A DNA stretch of 64,000 nucleotides from Garcia nutans (Eukaryota > Streptophyta > Magnoliopsida > Malpighiales > Euphorbiaceae), in the NCBI GenBank assembly GCA_947685225.1, contig CANTUV010000010.1, positions 992,001 through 1,056,000 on the forward strand, read 5' to 3'. Positions 47,401-60,064 of the stretch are shown here, piece by piece. The notes under the pieces are model-generated. The model was not told where the DNA came from and did no database searches. It saw only the letters and a list, made by a program, of their open reading frames with translations. Numbering within the stretch: position 1 is the first letter of the stretch; every line of letters starts with the position of its first letter. The position numbers and the translations under genes are program-made.

Positions 47401-49372
47401 TACCAAACATGGCATGTTGACAGATCACCTTTCTCTCTGCTGTTGAGTGTTAGATGAAGGCTCTGCAAGCAGCATTGGATGCTCCTTAGGATCAATCAAT
47501 AGACATTCCCTGGAGATATCAACATTTTAGATCAAATGAATATAAAAAAAATACAAGGAAAAAATTACTATCTTGATAATCAGCTGTTACCTGAAAGCAT
47601 GGTCCCATATGCTATCCACAATATCCCAGTCAACAACAACTCCATCCTTTATGGGCGATAAAATCTGGTGAAACAGAAGAACAACAAAATAGATCACTAA
47701 AGTTTATATGAAATAAAGGTATCAACAAAATAGATCACTAAACTTTATATGAAATAAAGGTATCCTAACCAGTCTTCCCACAAATATTTAGAAACTGACC
47801 TCCATATGGTCGCGACGAAATCCTACAGCTTGGGATCCTACATATAGTTTGCGCTTGCCCTTGACTTTTTCAGAATCTTTAATATTGTTCTTAGAGTCTA
47901 TGGAAGAGGTCTTGTCATTATTAGCAGTGTCATCAACATCCATTTGATCAATTGATCCAACAACCTGGGAAGTCATAAGAATGTATCGAGATAAAAGTTT
48001 GATTACTATCCTTGCTGTCATAGAGATAAACCCAATAAAGGGATCCCATTTACATTTACTAAATATAACAATGAGAATCAATTCATATTTACACGGTACT
48101 AGAGAATATAGCATATTACACTATAATTCTCATGTGTCCAAGTCCAAAACAATGACCATTATTAGTGCATAGACAATCAAGAATATGTGAATGCAGCTAT
48201 AGCAAAACTCAACCAGCTAGAAAATTGGGGGTATACAAGAACAAACCTCTCAAGTCAGAATGAAAGTTTAAAATAAAAATTATTTGGCAAGGCCAAAAAT
48301 AAATTTAAGGGAATCATTTATAGCCAAAATGAGGATGCTCAATACATGAAAAATCACTTCTAGAATTGCTCCAAAAATCCCTAAATATCTATACTATATA
48401 TAAAAATTCTACCAGCCTTGTTATGTCATCCACGGTGATATAAGAATGCTGACTCAGCGTAGTATGACATAGTTATTACTGCTTTCTGCACCAGATGTCC
48501 AGTCCTACCTTCACCAAAAGGTTCAAAGAGCAGTGCACGCACTAGCACTAATGAACATGATTCTCTCCAAGGGACAGAAAGCTGGAATCAAACTTATCAG
48601 GCTCATTAACTGATACATCTTTTTTAATATGTGCATGCATTGACCTCCAGTGTAAAGAAACTCCAACATACAGCAGAGATAAGATTCACTAATCTACTCA
48701 AAACACCAATTTACACATTCTCTGAAGTTCTTAACTTTTCTCATTTCAGTGACTAATGCAACAGAGTGCCATTGGCCCAGAGAAAGCCCAACCCCGACAC
48801 ATTCAATTTCTTATAGGTTCCAATAATTTATCAGAAACATATGCTATAATTAACTCTACCTAGAAAAAAATTAATATTTTCTATCTATGATATAAGAATA
48901 TAAGCCTAAATAAGATTCCCATGTAACAATTTCACAATTCGGATAAATAGTAGAGTCAGGATATGATATATTTGACATTAAACTATCAGAAAGAACAAAA
49001 TTTGAAGTTAGAAAACCCCAATTAGTACATTTGACATTAAACTATCAGAAAGAACAAAATTTGAAGTTAGAAACCCAATTATACTACCTTTCCCCGAAAA
49101 TCAAAAGCAACATTGTGCAAAAACAGTAATGAAAAAGGAAATTGACAATGCGAGTGAACGTAAGTAGAAAGAATAGAGAGAGACTAACAGAAGGAAAGAC
49201 GGCCTTGGGAGCATCCTCGCCGGCGTAACCAGCTTTGCAAGTGTGGGAGCCCAAGTCGATGACTATAGCCGATACTTCATCTGCGTTGGCAACAGAAAGA
49301 TTACACGAAATTATTATTCATCAAACAACAAAACCACTGTTCAACATTACTGTACTCACCACCTCCGTACAT
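38414..49372 (-). CDS. ARP4: Actin-related protein 4 (ARP4), 20 coding exons
   Basis: Coding exons on the minus strand: 49372-49360, 49280-49189, 47964-47800, 47664-47591, 47509-47429, 46304-46244, 46093-46044, 44568-44514, 43967-43890, 43783-43730, 42666-42613, 42533-42473, 41981-41930, 41816-41750, 40979-40917, 40816-40754, 39835-39773, 39362-39298, 38697-38629, 38459-38414. All junctions are GT-AG and in phase, giving 441 residues. Actin-fold motifs: phosphate loop 1 DLGSHTCKAGYAGED (residues 13-27), phosphate loop 2 DSGGGSTT (178-185), adenosine motif LAGGTASM (362-369). The acidic/lysine-rich insertion near residues 41-70 and the C-terminal QRKCP are typical of plant ARP4. ARP4 is a nuclear subunit shared by the SWR1, INO80 and NuA4 chromatin complexes, where it pairs with actin on the HSA helix. 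No lesion was seen; the gene looks functional. Confidence 0.95.
40459..40670. repeat. 105-bp tandem duplication in ARP4 intron 16
   Basis: Two adjacent copies of a unit starting CGTGTCTATTGG with a period of 105 bases and a few mismatches. The unit contains a mirrored GCTTTT/AAAAGC core (GCTTTTCAAAAAGC), so each copy can fold on itself. Confidence 0.85.
47682..47763. repeat. 41-bp tandem duplication in ARP4 intron 3
   Basis: Two copies of a unit beginning CAACAAAATAGATCACTAAA with one internal mismatch, immediately upstream of exon 4's acceptor side in genomic order. Confidence 0.85.
48970..49088. repeat. 59-bp tandem duplication in ARP4 intron 2
   Basis: Two nearly identical copies of a unit starting ATTTGACATTAAACTATC, separated by a period of about 59 bases. 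Confidence 0.85.
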
Positions 49373-49560
49373 GATTCAGGGAGAGAGAGAGAGAAAGAAA
49401 GGGAGACCTCTCTGTGAATAAAAGGTTAAGAAGGGACACTTCTCTGTGAATAAAAGCTTAAGTTAGGGTTTTAGAAGACGATGGGCTTGGGATCTGAAAG
49501 GAGAAGGGAGTGAGGGTTTTGACTTGGGTCGGGTCTCCGTATTGCTTTCGGCTCGTGCTG
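49373..49560 (-). promoter_or_regulatory. ARP4 5' leader and promoter with telo-box and site-II-like motif
   Basis: Upstream of the ATG on the minus strand lie a CT-rich leader, an AAACCCTAA telo-box (49463-49471) and an AGCCCA site-II-type motif (about 49483-49488, TGGGCT on the plus strand). In plants this pair marks promoters of growth-linked housekeeping genes. A 22-bp direct repeat with one mismatch (49409-49430 and 49441-49462) lies between the telo-box and the start codon. No clear TATA box was seen. Confidence 0.55.
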
Positions 49561-52350
49561 GCTTACGATTAAAAATTCTAATTTAAATTAAAAATTATAT
49601 AAAAATAATAATTTAAAATTTATAAGTGTTAAAATTTTTATAACTGAAATTATAGTTTATTTATTTTGATATTTAAAATTGGGGGTTCAGCACTTAGATT
49701 TTAAGTTTTTATTTTCAGTTTTATGTAATATAATGTATCATCAAAAAATTATTATATGTCAATAAATATTACATAATAAATAGCTATAAAATATAACATC
49801 ACTAAATAATTATAAAAATTTACAAAAAGGTAATATTTGAAAACTTGTAATATAATAATAATTATAATAATATGAATATGAATAATATGCACATTTACAT
49901 GATGAGTAATCATCATATATTTGACCTAATAATAGATAATTTCATTAACATGATATATAATTAATAGAATTTTTAAAAATATCATAGACAATTTTTTCAT
50001 AAAATTTTTATGTTATTAATTAAATTTCAGAATTTATTTAATTTTAACTTTTAAAATATAGTTTGATGGCCAAAAATATATATTGCTTTCATCTAAATTT
50101 CGAATTTGAATCTCCTTCATATTATTCTCTCCATTAATCAAAAAAAATATTTATTTTTTATTTTTTATTTAAATTCAAATTTTATAACTTTTAGAGATAA
50201 ACCCAACAAAGAGGAATTTCAAGATTTGAGATATAATTAATAACCAATTGACAAATTGATTCAATAACCACATTCCTCCACCTTTTCTCATATGCCCAAC
50301 CCAAATGCCAGTGGCTTCAGCTCTATATACCCTTTCTCATATACATATATATATATGTATATATATAATAATTTAATATGAATAGACTATCAATTTATGG
50401 TATAATTTTTCAATAAAAATAATTTGCCAGTGGACAAAGAGGGAGACCAGCTGTTTTAAGTGGTGGCAATTTTTTTTGCCTTCTCTCTTGTTCATGTGTA
50501 CTATTGTTTTCCTATGAAGTGATATGCCAAGTTGGAGTATTGTTTTGGTTTCCTCGTCAAGAAATCATTTGTTTTGCTTTGATGTCAGTTTGTTATATTC
50601 TCCTTTAAAAAAAAAAAATTGGTTTTTTAGCTCAATTATTAAATTTTATTTATTTTTAATATTTTTTTTTGTATTTTTAGCAGTAATAGAGAAGAATTTC
50701 ATTATTTAGTAGTATAAAATTACAACAAAGCCTTAGATATAATAGGGTCATCTAAAGCACAAAAATCATATATAGAAGCAAAGCAATCTATCAAAGGGAC
50801 TTGAAAAACAAACCTATAAAAAGAGTACTCCCCGTAATCTCCCTCGAAACCAGAATTTGAATAAAGGTGTATAAAATTTTTTAGAAAAAAAATACAGATG
50901 AATAAAAAATAAATATTTAATATTTAATATTATAGTAAAATTTATATTTTTATTAAATTTTTTATATATCTTTTTATTTTAATTTTTGAATCTATTAATT
51001 TATTTAAATAATTTTATTAGATTAAAATTTTAAATTACTATTTTAAACAAGAATATTAATTTTATTCAATTTATAATTAAATTATAAAATTTTAGTATTA
51101 ATCTAAATAACTAATTATAAAATTATAAATATTCACTAATTAAAAAAAAACATATATAATATAAAAAAGCCAATAACACACATATATATATTTATATATA
51201 AAAATTTTAATAATTTATATGTATAAATATGTAATTTGTATAATTATAATTATATATATATTTATAATTATATACATTTATAGATAAATTATATAATAAT
51301 TTATATAATTATAATTATATATAATTATTTAATAATTTATATATATATATAAATATATAATTTACATAATTATAATTATATATATATTTATAATTACATA
51401 CATTTATATATGATTATATAATAATTTATATATATATGTATATTATTTAAAAATATATAAAATAAAAGGGAAGAGGGGAGGGAGAGTCCATTGCCACCCC
51501 CTCGGGACCCCTCCCTCCGCCCCTGCCTATGACTGAAGGCCAAATACAAGGCACGTGAGTGGCCAAAAACAGGATAAAACGGTTCTTGATGGAACCGTAA
51601 CCAAACTAAGAGAGGACCGAGAATATATATTGTTTATATTGAAATAAATAAATAAATAAAGATAACGCTGTGCGCTCTTCAACAAATAATGCGAAGAGCT
51701 GGTGGTCATGAATATAGCAAAAGATCAAGACGTGTCTTATCCCTTTCACTGAAATTTTTTTTGTTAATATTCAAATTTTTATATATTAAATTAATCATAA
51801 ATTCATATTTTAAAATTTTATTATAAATATAATCATTATTTTATCTGATATAAAAATATCTAATTAAACAAATTACATAAATATAATAATATTTTTATAT
51901 ATATAATATTTTTATTATATTTAATATCCACAATATAATATTTAAAATTCTCTTACCCTCTTTTATGGTATATGTATTTATTCATAATATTTAGTATATT
52001 ATTCATTTTTCTTTACTGTGAAACGAAATTTGATGATTATTTTTTTAATGTGCACTTCAGGTGAATGCTAACATAACAAAGATGGTCTTTTAGTTGTCCA
52101 AAGATGGTGCTATAGTATCTTACAATTTAGGTAATTAATTTTTTCATTTATTTAAAATTAAGAATTAATAGATTATTTGATGATATATATTATATAGTTT
52201 TTTATATTTATGTTTAATTTTCTGATATTTCCCATTTCTGAATGAAATGATAGGTTGTAATTAAAATTAATGGAAATCAATATATTTAATATTATTTTTA
52301 TCACTTTTAATTATTTATATTAATATTTAAATATTTATAAAACAGAAATA
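49561..52350. other. AT-rich spacer, no gene seen
   Basis: No coding signal. Contains TA microsatellites near 50340-50370 and an AT-only tandem repeat at about 51212-51440. The short GC-richer patch at 51475-51720 shows no recognisable protein. Confidence 0.5.
51212..51440. repeat. AT-only tandem repeat, period about 120 bp
   Basis: Two diverged copies of a unit containing TATAATTATAATTATATATA and TTTATAATTAYATACATTTA, beginning near 51212 and 51331. Confidence 0.6.
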
Positions 52351-52384
52351 ATTTATAGTAATAATATTCCATTTTAATATTATT

Positions 52385-52552
52385 TTTGGATATTAAGGAG
52401 GTCACTAACGGATCAGATAATATTGTGGGCTACACAATAGGGGATAGCACTCCCCTGAGCACCATAGAGGTACTAGCATGCACCATAATGGTGCTGAATG
52501 TGTGGTCGGCAGGAATCGAACCCGAGACCTCATATCCTACCAACTTTTTATT
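52385..52552 (-). mobile_element. tRNA-derived SINE (SINE-2), 34-bp perfect target duplication
   Basis: The flanks 52351-52384 and 52553-52586 are identical over 34 bases, defining the insertion exactly. Read on the minus strand, the element starts in AGTTGGTAGGATATGAGG (A-box remnant), has a perfect B box GGTTCGATTCC (52512-52522), and a body sharing the CCTATTGTGTAG block with SINE-1. It appears slightly 5'-truncated, losing part of the A box. The long, perfect duplication suggests a fairly recent insertion. Confidence 0.9.
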
Positions 52553-52589
52553 ATTTATAGTAATAATATTCCATTTTAATATTATTAAT

Positions 52590-54760
52590 AATTTATATAT
52601 ATTATTTTTTTAAAAATTAAATCAAATAATAAATATGGACATGATTAAAATTTGCAGCTATTTGCGCGGGTAGATTATTATTAATAACAATAACGAAAAT
52701 TCAGTTAACCAACATTTTCAGTTATTTCCCAACAGCATAAAATTAATGATTAAAACTTTGAGAAAACTATCCTCATTTAATTGAAATAATTGGAAAGTTT
52801 GTGACTTTGTGTCCATAATCGATCCCATGCCAAGGGACTGTGAAGCTATACCACACCAATCACTCCAAAAATTGCTTTCAAAATATTTTCTTTCTATTCA
52901 TAAATGATTTAGCGTAAATTATATTAAAATATTCGTTAATTAAATCTCGTTGAATTAGTAAAATAATCCCTTTCAAATATAAACTTAACTATTATTTTTT
53001 TTCTTTATCTTTATTTTGAGAGTGAAATTATTATCAGTTTATTGATAAGTGACCGTCTATCTTTGCCTTTCTTTATTATTTGTTGTTTAATTTTTATTTA
53101 TTATTTTTTTAATTTTATTTAATTTTATTTATTGTTTGTTATATTTAAAATTTAATATTTATTCTTATATATTTTTATTTTTTCATCTTTTAAAATAAAA
53201 TTAGATATAATTTAAATTTTTGTTATAAAATTTTATTATTTTTTTTAAAGTGACGCATCATCTTTAAATAAATATTTATTATTTTTAATGAATATTATTT
53301 ATCATTATCTAATGAAAATATCTTTTTAATATGAAAGGTAATTCTATATTTTTCTAGAAATAACATATATAATAAATATTCAATTAAAAGTATTATTATT
53401 TACTGTATATATCTAAAAAATTTACAAATATCATAAAAATTTTAAAAATATCAAGTAATTTTATTAGCTATATATATTATATATTTTAAAATTATATAAT
53501 TTTATTTACATTTTAAATATATTTTTTTATTTATTGATGATAATTTATTTTGTATTAAAAAAATCCGGATAAAATAAAATAAATAGTTATGCTTTTGAGT
53601 ATATATACATTGCCAATTGATCATCAATTAAAATTATTTCGATGATTAAATTTAAATATACTATTTTATAAGATGCCTTTTCTATATGCTAATGCAACGT
53701 GAAAGATTTACTGCCGCAGCCAATGACTTCAATTTTTTTAACTCAATTTATTTTCAGAAAAATAATTGAATATTAATAATAAAATTTAAAAATATTAAAT
53801 ATTTGTAAGTTTAAATTTATTTATTATTTTATAAGTTTAATATTTTAATATTTTTAATCAATATTAAATATTGTTACTAAATAATAAAAAATTGTCTTAT
53901 AAAAAATATATTTTAGAAAATATTTTCATTGAAAAAGTTAATTATTTCCCGTAAAAAAAAGTCTTGAACTCTTTTTTTTCCTTTAAAAAATTTATAATTT
54001 TTGTAATGGCATAATATGAAAGGCCAAATTTGTCTTTTTCATATATTTAATAATTAAACTAATAACTTTATTTTAAAAGTACAAATATATAACATAATAA
54101 AATTGGAAATTTTGCACATTAATGGCTGATTTAAAACAAATTAATGAATTATAAATGATTTAAAATATTTGTAATTGATTTCAAGAAAAATCTATTTACA
54201 AATGATTTATAATATTTGCAAAGATACAACTTAAAATATGAAATTCAATTGAATTTCATATTTAATTGAGTTTTTTTTCTTATTGTTTAAATTGTTTTTA
54301 ATATAATAAATGCAATTAGAAATTTTATTTAATAATTAATATTTAATTTATAAATAAAATAAAATTTAAAAAAATAAGTAAAAAATTATGAAACTTAATT
54401 AAAATTTGACATATTAATTTTAATAGTATAATTTATTTTATTAGTTGAATATACAAATATCTGATTCAAGTAATGAGTTTTATTTTTTTTAAACGGTGTG
54501 GATTAAAATATTTAGGATAAAAATATTTTAATTTTTATTTTTAATATTATAATTATAATCTTATAATATTTATTTGAAAATTTGAAATATTAATTTTAAT
54601 AGTATAATTTATTTTGTAGCTCATTTAAAGAAATGAAATTCACAAAAATTTATGACAGTTGGATTTTACATGTTCAAAAAGTATAAATTTATGACAGTTG
54701 AGAATGATATAATTTAACATAAATTTTTAAAAATAATATATTTATTTTAAAAACTCATGA
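52590..54760. other. AT-rich spacer, no gene seen
   Basis: Nothing recognisable in any frame; homopolymers and A/T-rich sequence only, up to the promoter region of the aspartic protease pseudogene. Confidence 0.5.
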
Positions 54761-54769
54761 CGTTGGCTT

Positions 54770-54905
54770 CTTTCCTGCCCATTAAAGCGCGCGCACTCTT
54801 TCTCTTTCACTGCTTTCTAAATAAAGCCGAACACCGCTGCTATTCCCCCATTGCCATATCTCTCTCCTCTGCAACCAGTAGAGTAGAGGGAAAAAGAAAA
54901 CAAAA
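54770..54905 (+). promoter_or_regulatory. Leader of the aspartic protease pseudogene
   Basis: GC content rises sharply from about 54775. A TAAATAAAG motif near 54818 could be a TATA variant. A CT-rich leader follows, and the start codon sits in a good plant context (AACAAAAATGGC). Confidence 0.4.
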
Positions 54906-55764
54906 ATGGCAGATTCAAAACTATTTATTATCTTTACCATTTTCCTTTCCCTTTTCTTCAATTTCTTTCCCTCTATTACCTCTCGCGATTTACCAGACAC
55001 TACTAAGACGAATACTGTAGATGTCGTTTCTTCTCTTCAGCAAGCTCTTACCAATTCTCTTTTTCGACCCACAAGCCACAAACCCATTGACTCAGCAGGA
55101 ACAATTTTCTCCTTCATTTCCCAATTCTTCACTTACCTTGCCACTCACTCTTCACTCCCGTGAAACTATTTACAAAACCCAACAGAAGGATTATAAAAGT
55201 TTACTCCTTTCACGACTCGACCGAGACTCATCCCGAGTCAAAGCTATTAGTACCCGAGTTCAACTCGCCGTCAATGGTATATCAAAATCTGATCTCAAAC
55301 CTGTGGAGACTGAGATCCAACATGAGGATTTGTCCACTCCGGTTACTTCTGGCGTCAGTCAAGGTAGTGGCGAGTATTTCTCTCGGGTCGGAGTCGGAAA
55401 CCCGGCGAAGTCTTATTACATGCTTTTGGACACTGGAAGTGACGTTACCTGGCTCCAATGTCAGCCTTGCTCCGATTGCTATCAGCAAGCGGATCCTATT
55501 TTCACTCCGTCGGCGTCGTCTAGCTATGGTCCACTCACCTGTGATTCTAAACAGTGTAATTCTCTACAAATGTCTAGTTGTCGGACCGGCCAATGTCTTG
55601 ATCAGGTTAATTACGGAGACGGATCGTTCACTTTCGGCGATTTCGTCGCTGAAACTTTGTCGTTTGGAAGGTCAGGAACTGTTAATAACATAGCTTTGGG
55701 TTGTGGTCATGATAACGAAGGGCTGTTTGTCGGTGCAGCTGGATTGCTTGGACTTGGTGGTGTT

Positions 55765-56012
55765 TGTTGGTAGTTTAAATTAGTCTTGTAGTTTTGAATT
55801 AGTCAATAAATGTCCTATTCTACAATATTTTCTGCTATTTAGAATATTTTCGCTACTGCTATATTTAGATTATTTTGCAGATCTTTAGTTGTTTTCTGTT
55901 TTGTAGTAATTGCTATATAAAGCCCAGCAGTTGCTCAAATATTGCTCAAATAAGAGATTACTTTTAAATCCAATTGTTCTGGTTGTCGACTTATTTCTTG
56001 GTTAATCTAACA
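55765..56012 (+). repeat. 5' LTR, 248 bp
   Basis: Starts TGTTGGTAGT and ends ATCTAACA, with a CTATATAAAG promoter box. It has an extra 11-base ATTGCTCAAAT-type duplication not present in the 3' LTR. Confidence 0.92.
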
Positions 56013-56081
56013 ATTGGAATCAGAGCCCCACTGGCCATGAGAAATAGAAAACAAACTGTTGAGTGATCAAACACTGCGAGG

Positions 56082-56981
56082 ATGAGTGATGATAAAACCT
56101 TGACCAAGATCCCTCACTTTGATGGTCACTATGATCACTGGAGTGAGTTGATGGAGAATCTCCTTAGAGCCAAATGACTTTGGAGCTTGGTAGAGAATGG
56201 TTTTGAAGAACCAAAGATGGAAACAAGATTGACAGATGCCCAGCAAGCTCAGCTTGATGATGCGAGAACCAAGGATCATCAAGTGAAACATTATCTGTTT
56301 CAAGCAATCGACAGAACAGTTTTCGAACAAATTCTAGACCGTCGCACAGCAAAAATAGTCTGGGATTCCATAAAGAAGAAGTTTGGTGGAAATACGAAAG
56401 TAAAGAAATCTCTTCTTAACGCATTAAGAAGGGATTTTGAAATTCTTGAAATGAAAAGAGATGAAACTGTCAATGAATATTTCACAAGAGTGATGGTGGT
56501 AGCAAACAAAATGAGGAGCAATGGAGAAGAGATGACGGATACCAAAATTGTTGAGAAAATTTTGCGTACCCTCACAGAGAAGTTCACATATGTCTGTGTA
56601 TCCATTGAAGAGTCTAAAGACATTGAAACCATGTCTGTTGATGAACTACAGAGTACCTTGGTGGTTCATGAACAAAAGTTCCGTCGAGTGCTCAAAGAAG
56701 ACGACGACCAGGTGCTGAAAATTGAAGGACGATCAAACTCGACCAGCAGAGGAAGAGGCTCTTATAGAGGAAGGGGACGAGGTAGAGGAAGAGTTGTATT
56801 CAACAAAGCTACCATTGACTGTTACAAGTGCCATGATTTAGGGCATTTTCAATATGAATGCCCAAAATCAAACAAGGAAGCTAATTATGCCGAATTAGAG
56901 GAAGAAGATGAGTTACTACTGATGGCATATGTCGAACTTCACGAGACATGTGTGGTAACCAGGAGATGTTTACAAGCTTAG
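56082..56981 (+). pseudogene. Copia gag with CCHC knuckle, one early stop
   Basis: The ATG at 56082 opens the gag frame (MSDDKTLTKIPHFDGHYDHW). TGA at 56175-56177 interrupts it after 31 codons, then 264 open codons follow. They carry the UBN2-type capsid region (VWDSIKKKFGGN, MRSNGEEMTDTKIVEKIL), an Arg/Gly-rich stretch, and a zinc knuckle CYKCHDLGHFQYEC. The frame ends just where protease should begin. Confidence 0.85.
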
Positions 56982-59900
56982 ACACTAATTTCACCCATTC
57001 AGTCAATCTTGGAAACAACACAAGGATGAAGGTTACTGGAAAATGAGTGATAAAACTATTTCTACAAGGGGTGTGTTATACTAAAAGTGATGTGTACTGC
57101 GTGCCGGAGCTGAGAAATAATTTGCTAAGTGTTGGACAACTTCAAGAAAAAGGGGTAGCAATTTTGTTTAAAGATTGAGTGTGCAGCCTCTACCATCCAC
57201 TAAAAGGAAAGATGGCAGAATCAGTGATGAGTGCAAATCGCTTGTTTATTCTGCTTGGAGAATCACCTACTACTGTGGTTAATGAAGAATGTTTTCAAGT
57301 GGGCAGTACATATGAATCAATTTTGTGGCACCACCGATATGGGCACCTCAGCTACAAGGGCTTACACACATTGAATGACAAGAATATGGTGATCGGCTTA
57401 CCTCAAATCTTAACACCAAAGTCCACTTGTAAGGCATGTGTGAAGGGTAAACAACACCGAAATCCAATTCCAAAAAAAGGCAAATGGAGAGCAACTGAGC
57501 AGCTGGGTCTTGTTCATGCTGATATATGCGGACCGATCACTCCAGCTTCAAACAGTCATAAGAGGTACTTGTTATGTTTTATTGATGATTTCTCAAGAAA
57601 AGCCTGGTGTTATTTCCTTGTTGAAAAATCAGAAGCATTTTACCACTTTAAATGTTTTAAAGCGCTGGTGGAAAAAGAAATTGGGTTGCCAATTAAATGT
57701 TTGAGAACAGACATAGGTGGAGAGTTCAATTCAGCAAAGTTCAATGATTTCTGCAAGCAGCAAGGAGTAAAACGGCAACTAACCATGGCCTATACTCCTC
57801 AACAAAACGGAGTAGCTGAACTCAAAAATCAAACTGTGATGAATCTAGTAAGAGCAACGCTGATTGAAAAGAATATACCTAAAGTTTTTTGGCCAGAGGA
57901 GGTACAATGGACGTTTCATATTTTAAATAGATCACCCACACTTGCTGTAAAAGACAAAACGCCCGAGGAAGCCTGGAGCGGAGAAAAACCTACAGTGGAA
58001 TATTTTAGGGTTTTCGGCTGTATTGGTCATGTACACATACCAGACGTAAAAAGAACAAAGCTAGAAGTGAAGAGTGTGAGCTGCATATTTTTTGGGTTTA
58101 GCCAATAATCCAAAGGATACAGGATGTTTGATCCAATTACCAAAAAAATTATTCATAGTCGTGATGTGGTGTTCGAAGAAGATCGAGCTTGGGATTGGAA
58201 TTCAGATTATCAAGAGAAACAAATACTTGAATTAGAGTGGGGGAACGGCATTAGTATTGAAATTGAAAAAGAACACACAGCCGGGCAAAGCGAGGCTGGA
58301 AATGATATTGATGTTGTCTCACCAGCTGAAGCATATGGCAGTCCTACACCAACAGAGGGAACTTCCGATCTCGGAAGAAATTTGGTACCAAGGGAGGGTA
58401 GAACTCGATGTCCCCCAATACATCTAACAGATTTTGTTTCAGGTGAAGGCCTGTTCGATGAAGATGAAACAAATATGATGGCCCATCTTGTAATCTCTGA
58501 TCCCATTGATTATAAGGAAGCAGTAAAGAGTGAAAAATGGAGGATGGCTATGGATGAAGAAATAAAATCCATTGAGAAGAATCACACCTGGTACTTGATA
58601 GATCTACCAGCTGGAGCAAAAAAGGTTGGCGTAAAGTGGATTTATAAAACAAAACTGAATGAGCATGGAGAGGTTGACAAATACAAAGCGAGGCTAGTTG
58701 TAAAAGGGTACACCCAGCAGTATGGAATAGATTACACAGAGGTTTTCGCACCCGTGGCTCGAATGGATACTGTTCGTATGATCATTGCCTTTGCTGCTCA
58801 AAGAGGCTGGAAATTATATCAATTGGATGTTAAGTCAACCTTCTTGCATGGAGAACTGGAGGAAGATGTGTATGCGGAGCAACCGAAAGGTTACAAAAAG
58901 GCAAGAAGTGAACAAATGGTGTACAAGTTGCCAAAAGCCCTCTACGGATTAAAACATGCACCCAGGGCTTGGTTCAGTCGGATTGAGTCTTATTTTGTCA
59001 AAGAAGGTTTCACAAGTAGCTCCAATGAACAAACCTTGTTTGTCAAAAAGAAGGGAGGAAAAATCTTAGTTGTGAGTATATATGTAGATGATTTGTTATA
59101 TACTGGTGATGATGATAAACTGCTTGCAGATTTTAAACGTTCCATGGAAAATGAATTTGAGATGACAGACTTGGGGCTAATGAAGTTCTTTCTTGGCATT
59201 GAGAAAGTCCGAAAGGATGTTGGTATTTTTATTTGTCAAAAGAAATATGCCAGCGAAGTCCTACAACATTTTGGTATGGAGAATCATAATCCAGTACGTA
59301 ATCCGATTGTTCCTGGCCAAAAGATTGGAAGGGATGTGGGAGGCGAGGTAGTTGATGCAACTCAGTTTAAACAAATGGTGGAAAGTCTAATGTATCTCAC
59401 AGCTACGCGACCTGACCTCATGTTTGTTGTGAGCTTCATTAGTCGTTTCATGGCTAGTCCTACAAAGATCCACTTTGCTGTAATCAAAAGGGTGCTAAGG
59501 TATTTAAAGGGGACTGTTAATTATGGTATTTTTTACAAATGAGGTGGAGAAAGCAGGCTGGTCGGATTTACAGACAGTGACTATGCTGGTGACATGGATG
59601 ATAGCAAAAGCACTTCCGATTATGCGTTTATGCTAAGTGGAGGAGCTATGGCATGGTCTTCTCGTAAGCAACCCATTGTTACCTTGTCAACCACAGAAGC
59701 TGAGTTTATAGCTGCAGCTGCCTGTGCTTGTCAAGCCATTTGGATGAGAAGAATACTGAAAGAAATTGGCCATTCACAGGAAGCAGCGACTGTTTTGATG
59801 TGTGATAATGCTTCAACAATCAAGTTGTCTAGAAATCCTGTTTTACATGGGCGTTCCAAACACACAAGAGTAAGGTTCCACTTTCTCAGAGATTTAGTTA

Positions 59901-60049
59901 AAGAAGGTGTTACAGTTTTGTGGCACCAAAGACCAACTTGCAGATTTGATGACCAAACCACTCAAGTTAGAAGCATTCCAGAAGCTACGTCAAGAACTTG
60001 GTGTTTGCACAGACTCAGATTTGAACTAATTCTTGTACAAGAGGAATAA
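56945..60049 (+). pseudogene. Copia pol, protease active site deleted, multiple stops
   Basis: After gag the frame shifts and resumes beyond the expected protease active-site motif, so the catalytic Asp-Ser/Thr-Gly region is missing (break near 56945-56952). Then come stops near 57045 and 57177, the HHCC domain (LWHHRYGHLSY, CKACVKGKQH), integrase core (FIDDFSRKAW, RTDIGGEF, PQQNGVAELKNQT), TAA at 58106-58108, reverse transcriptase with YVDDLLYTGD, TGA at 59540-59542, and RNase H (LSTTEAEFIAAA). A frameshift near 59920 scrambles the last residues. In RTDIGGEF an Ile stands where the family has Asn. All main segments share one frame, so the losses are mostly point mutations. Confidence 0.87.
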
Positions 60050-60064
60050 GTTCAAGGGAGGATT

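Noticed and set aside
39298..49372. Several minus-strand open frames that look like separate short ARP4-like genes
   Set aside because: Each is one exon extended into its introns. The 20-exon model joins them in phase to a complete 441-residue protein.
58124..59542. Host gene in the reverse-transcriptase region of the protease-gene insertion
   Set aside because: It lies between the two LTRs, in frame with the integrase and RNase H parts, and has YVDD. It is copia pol.
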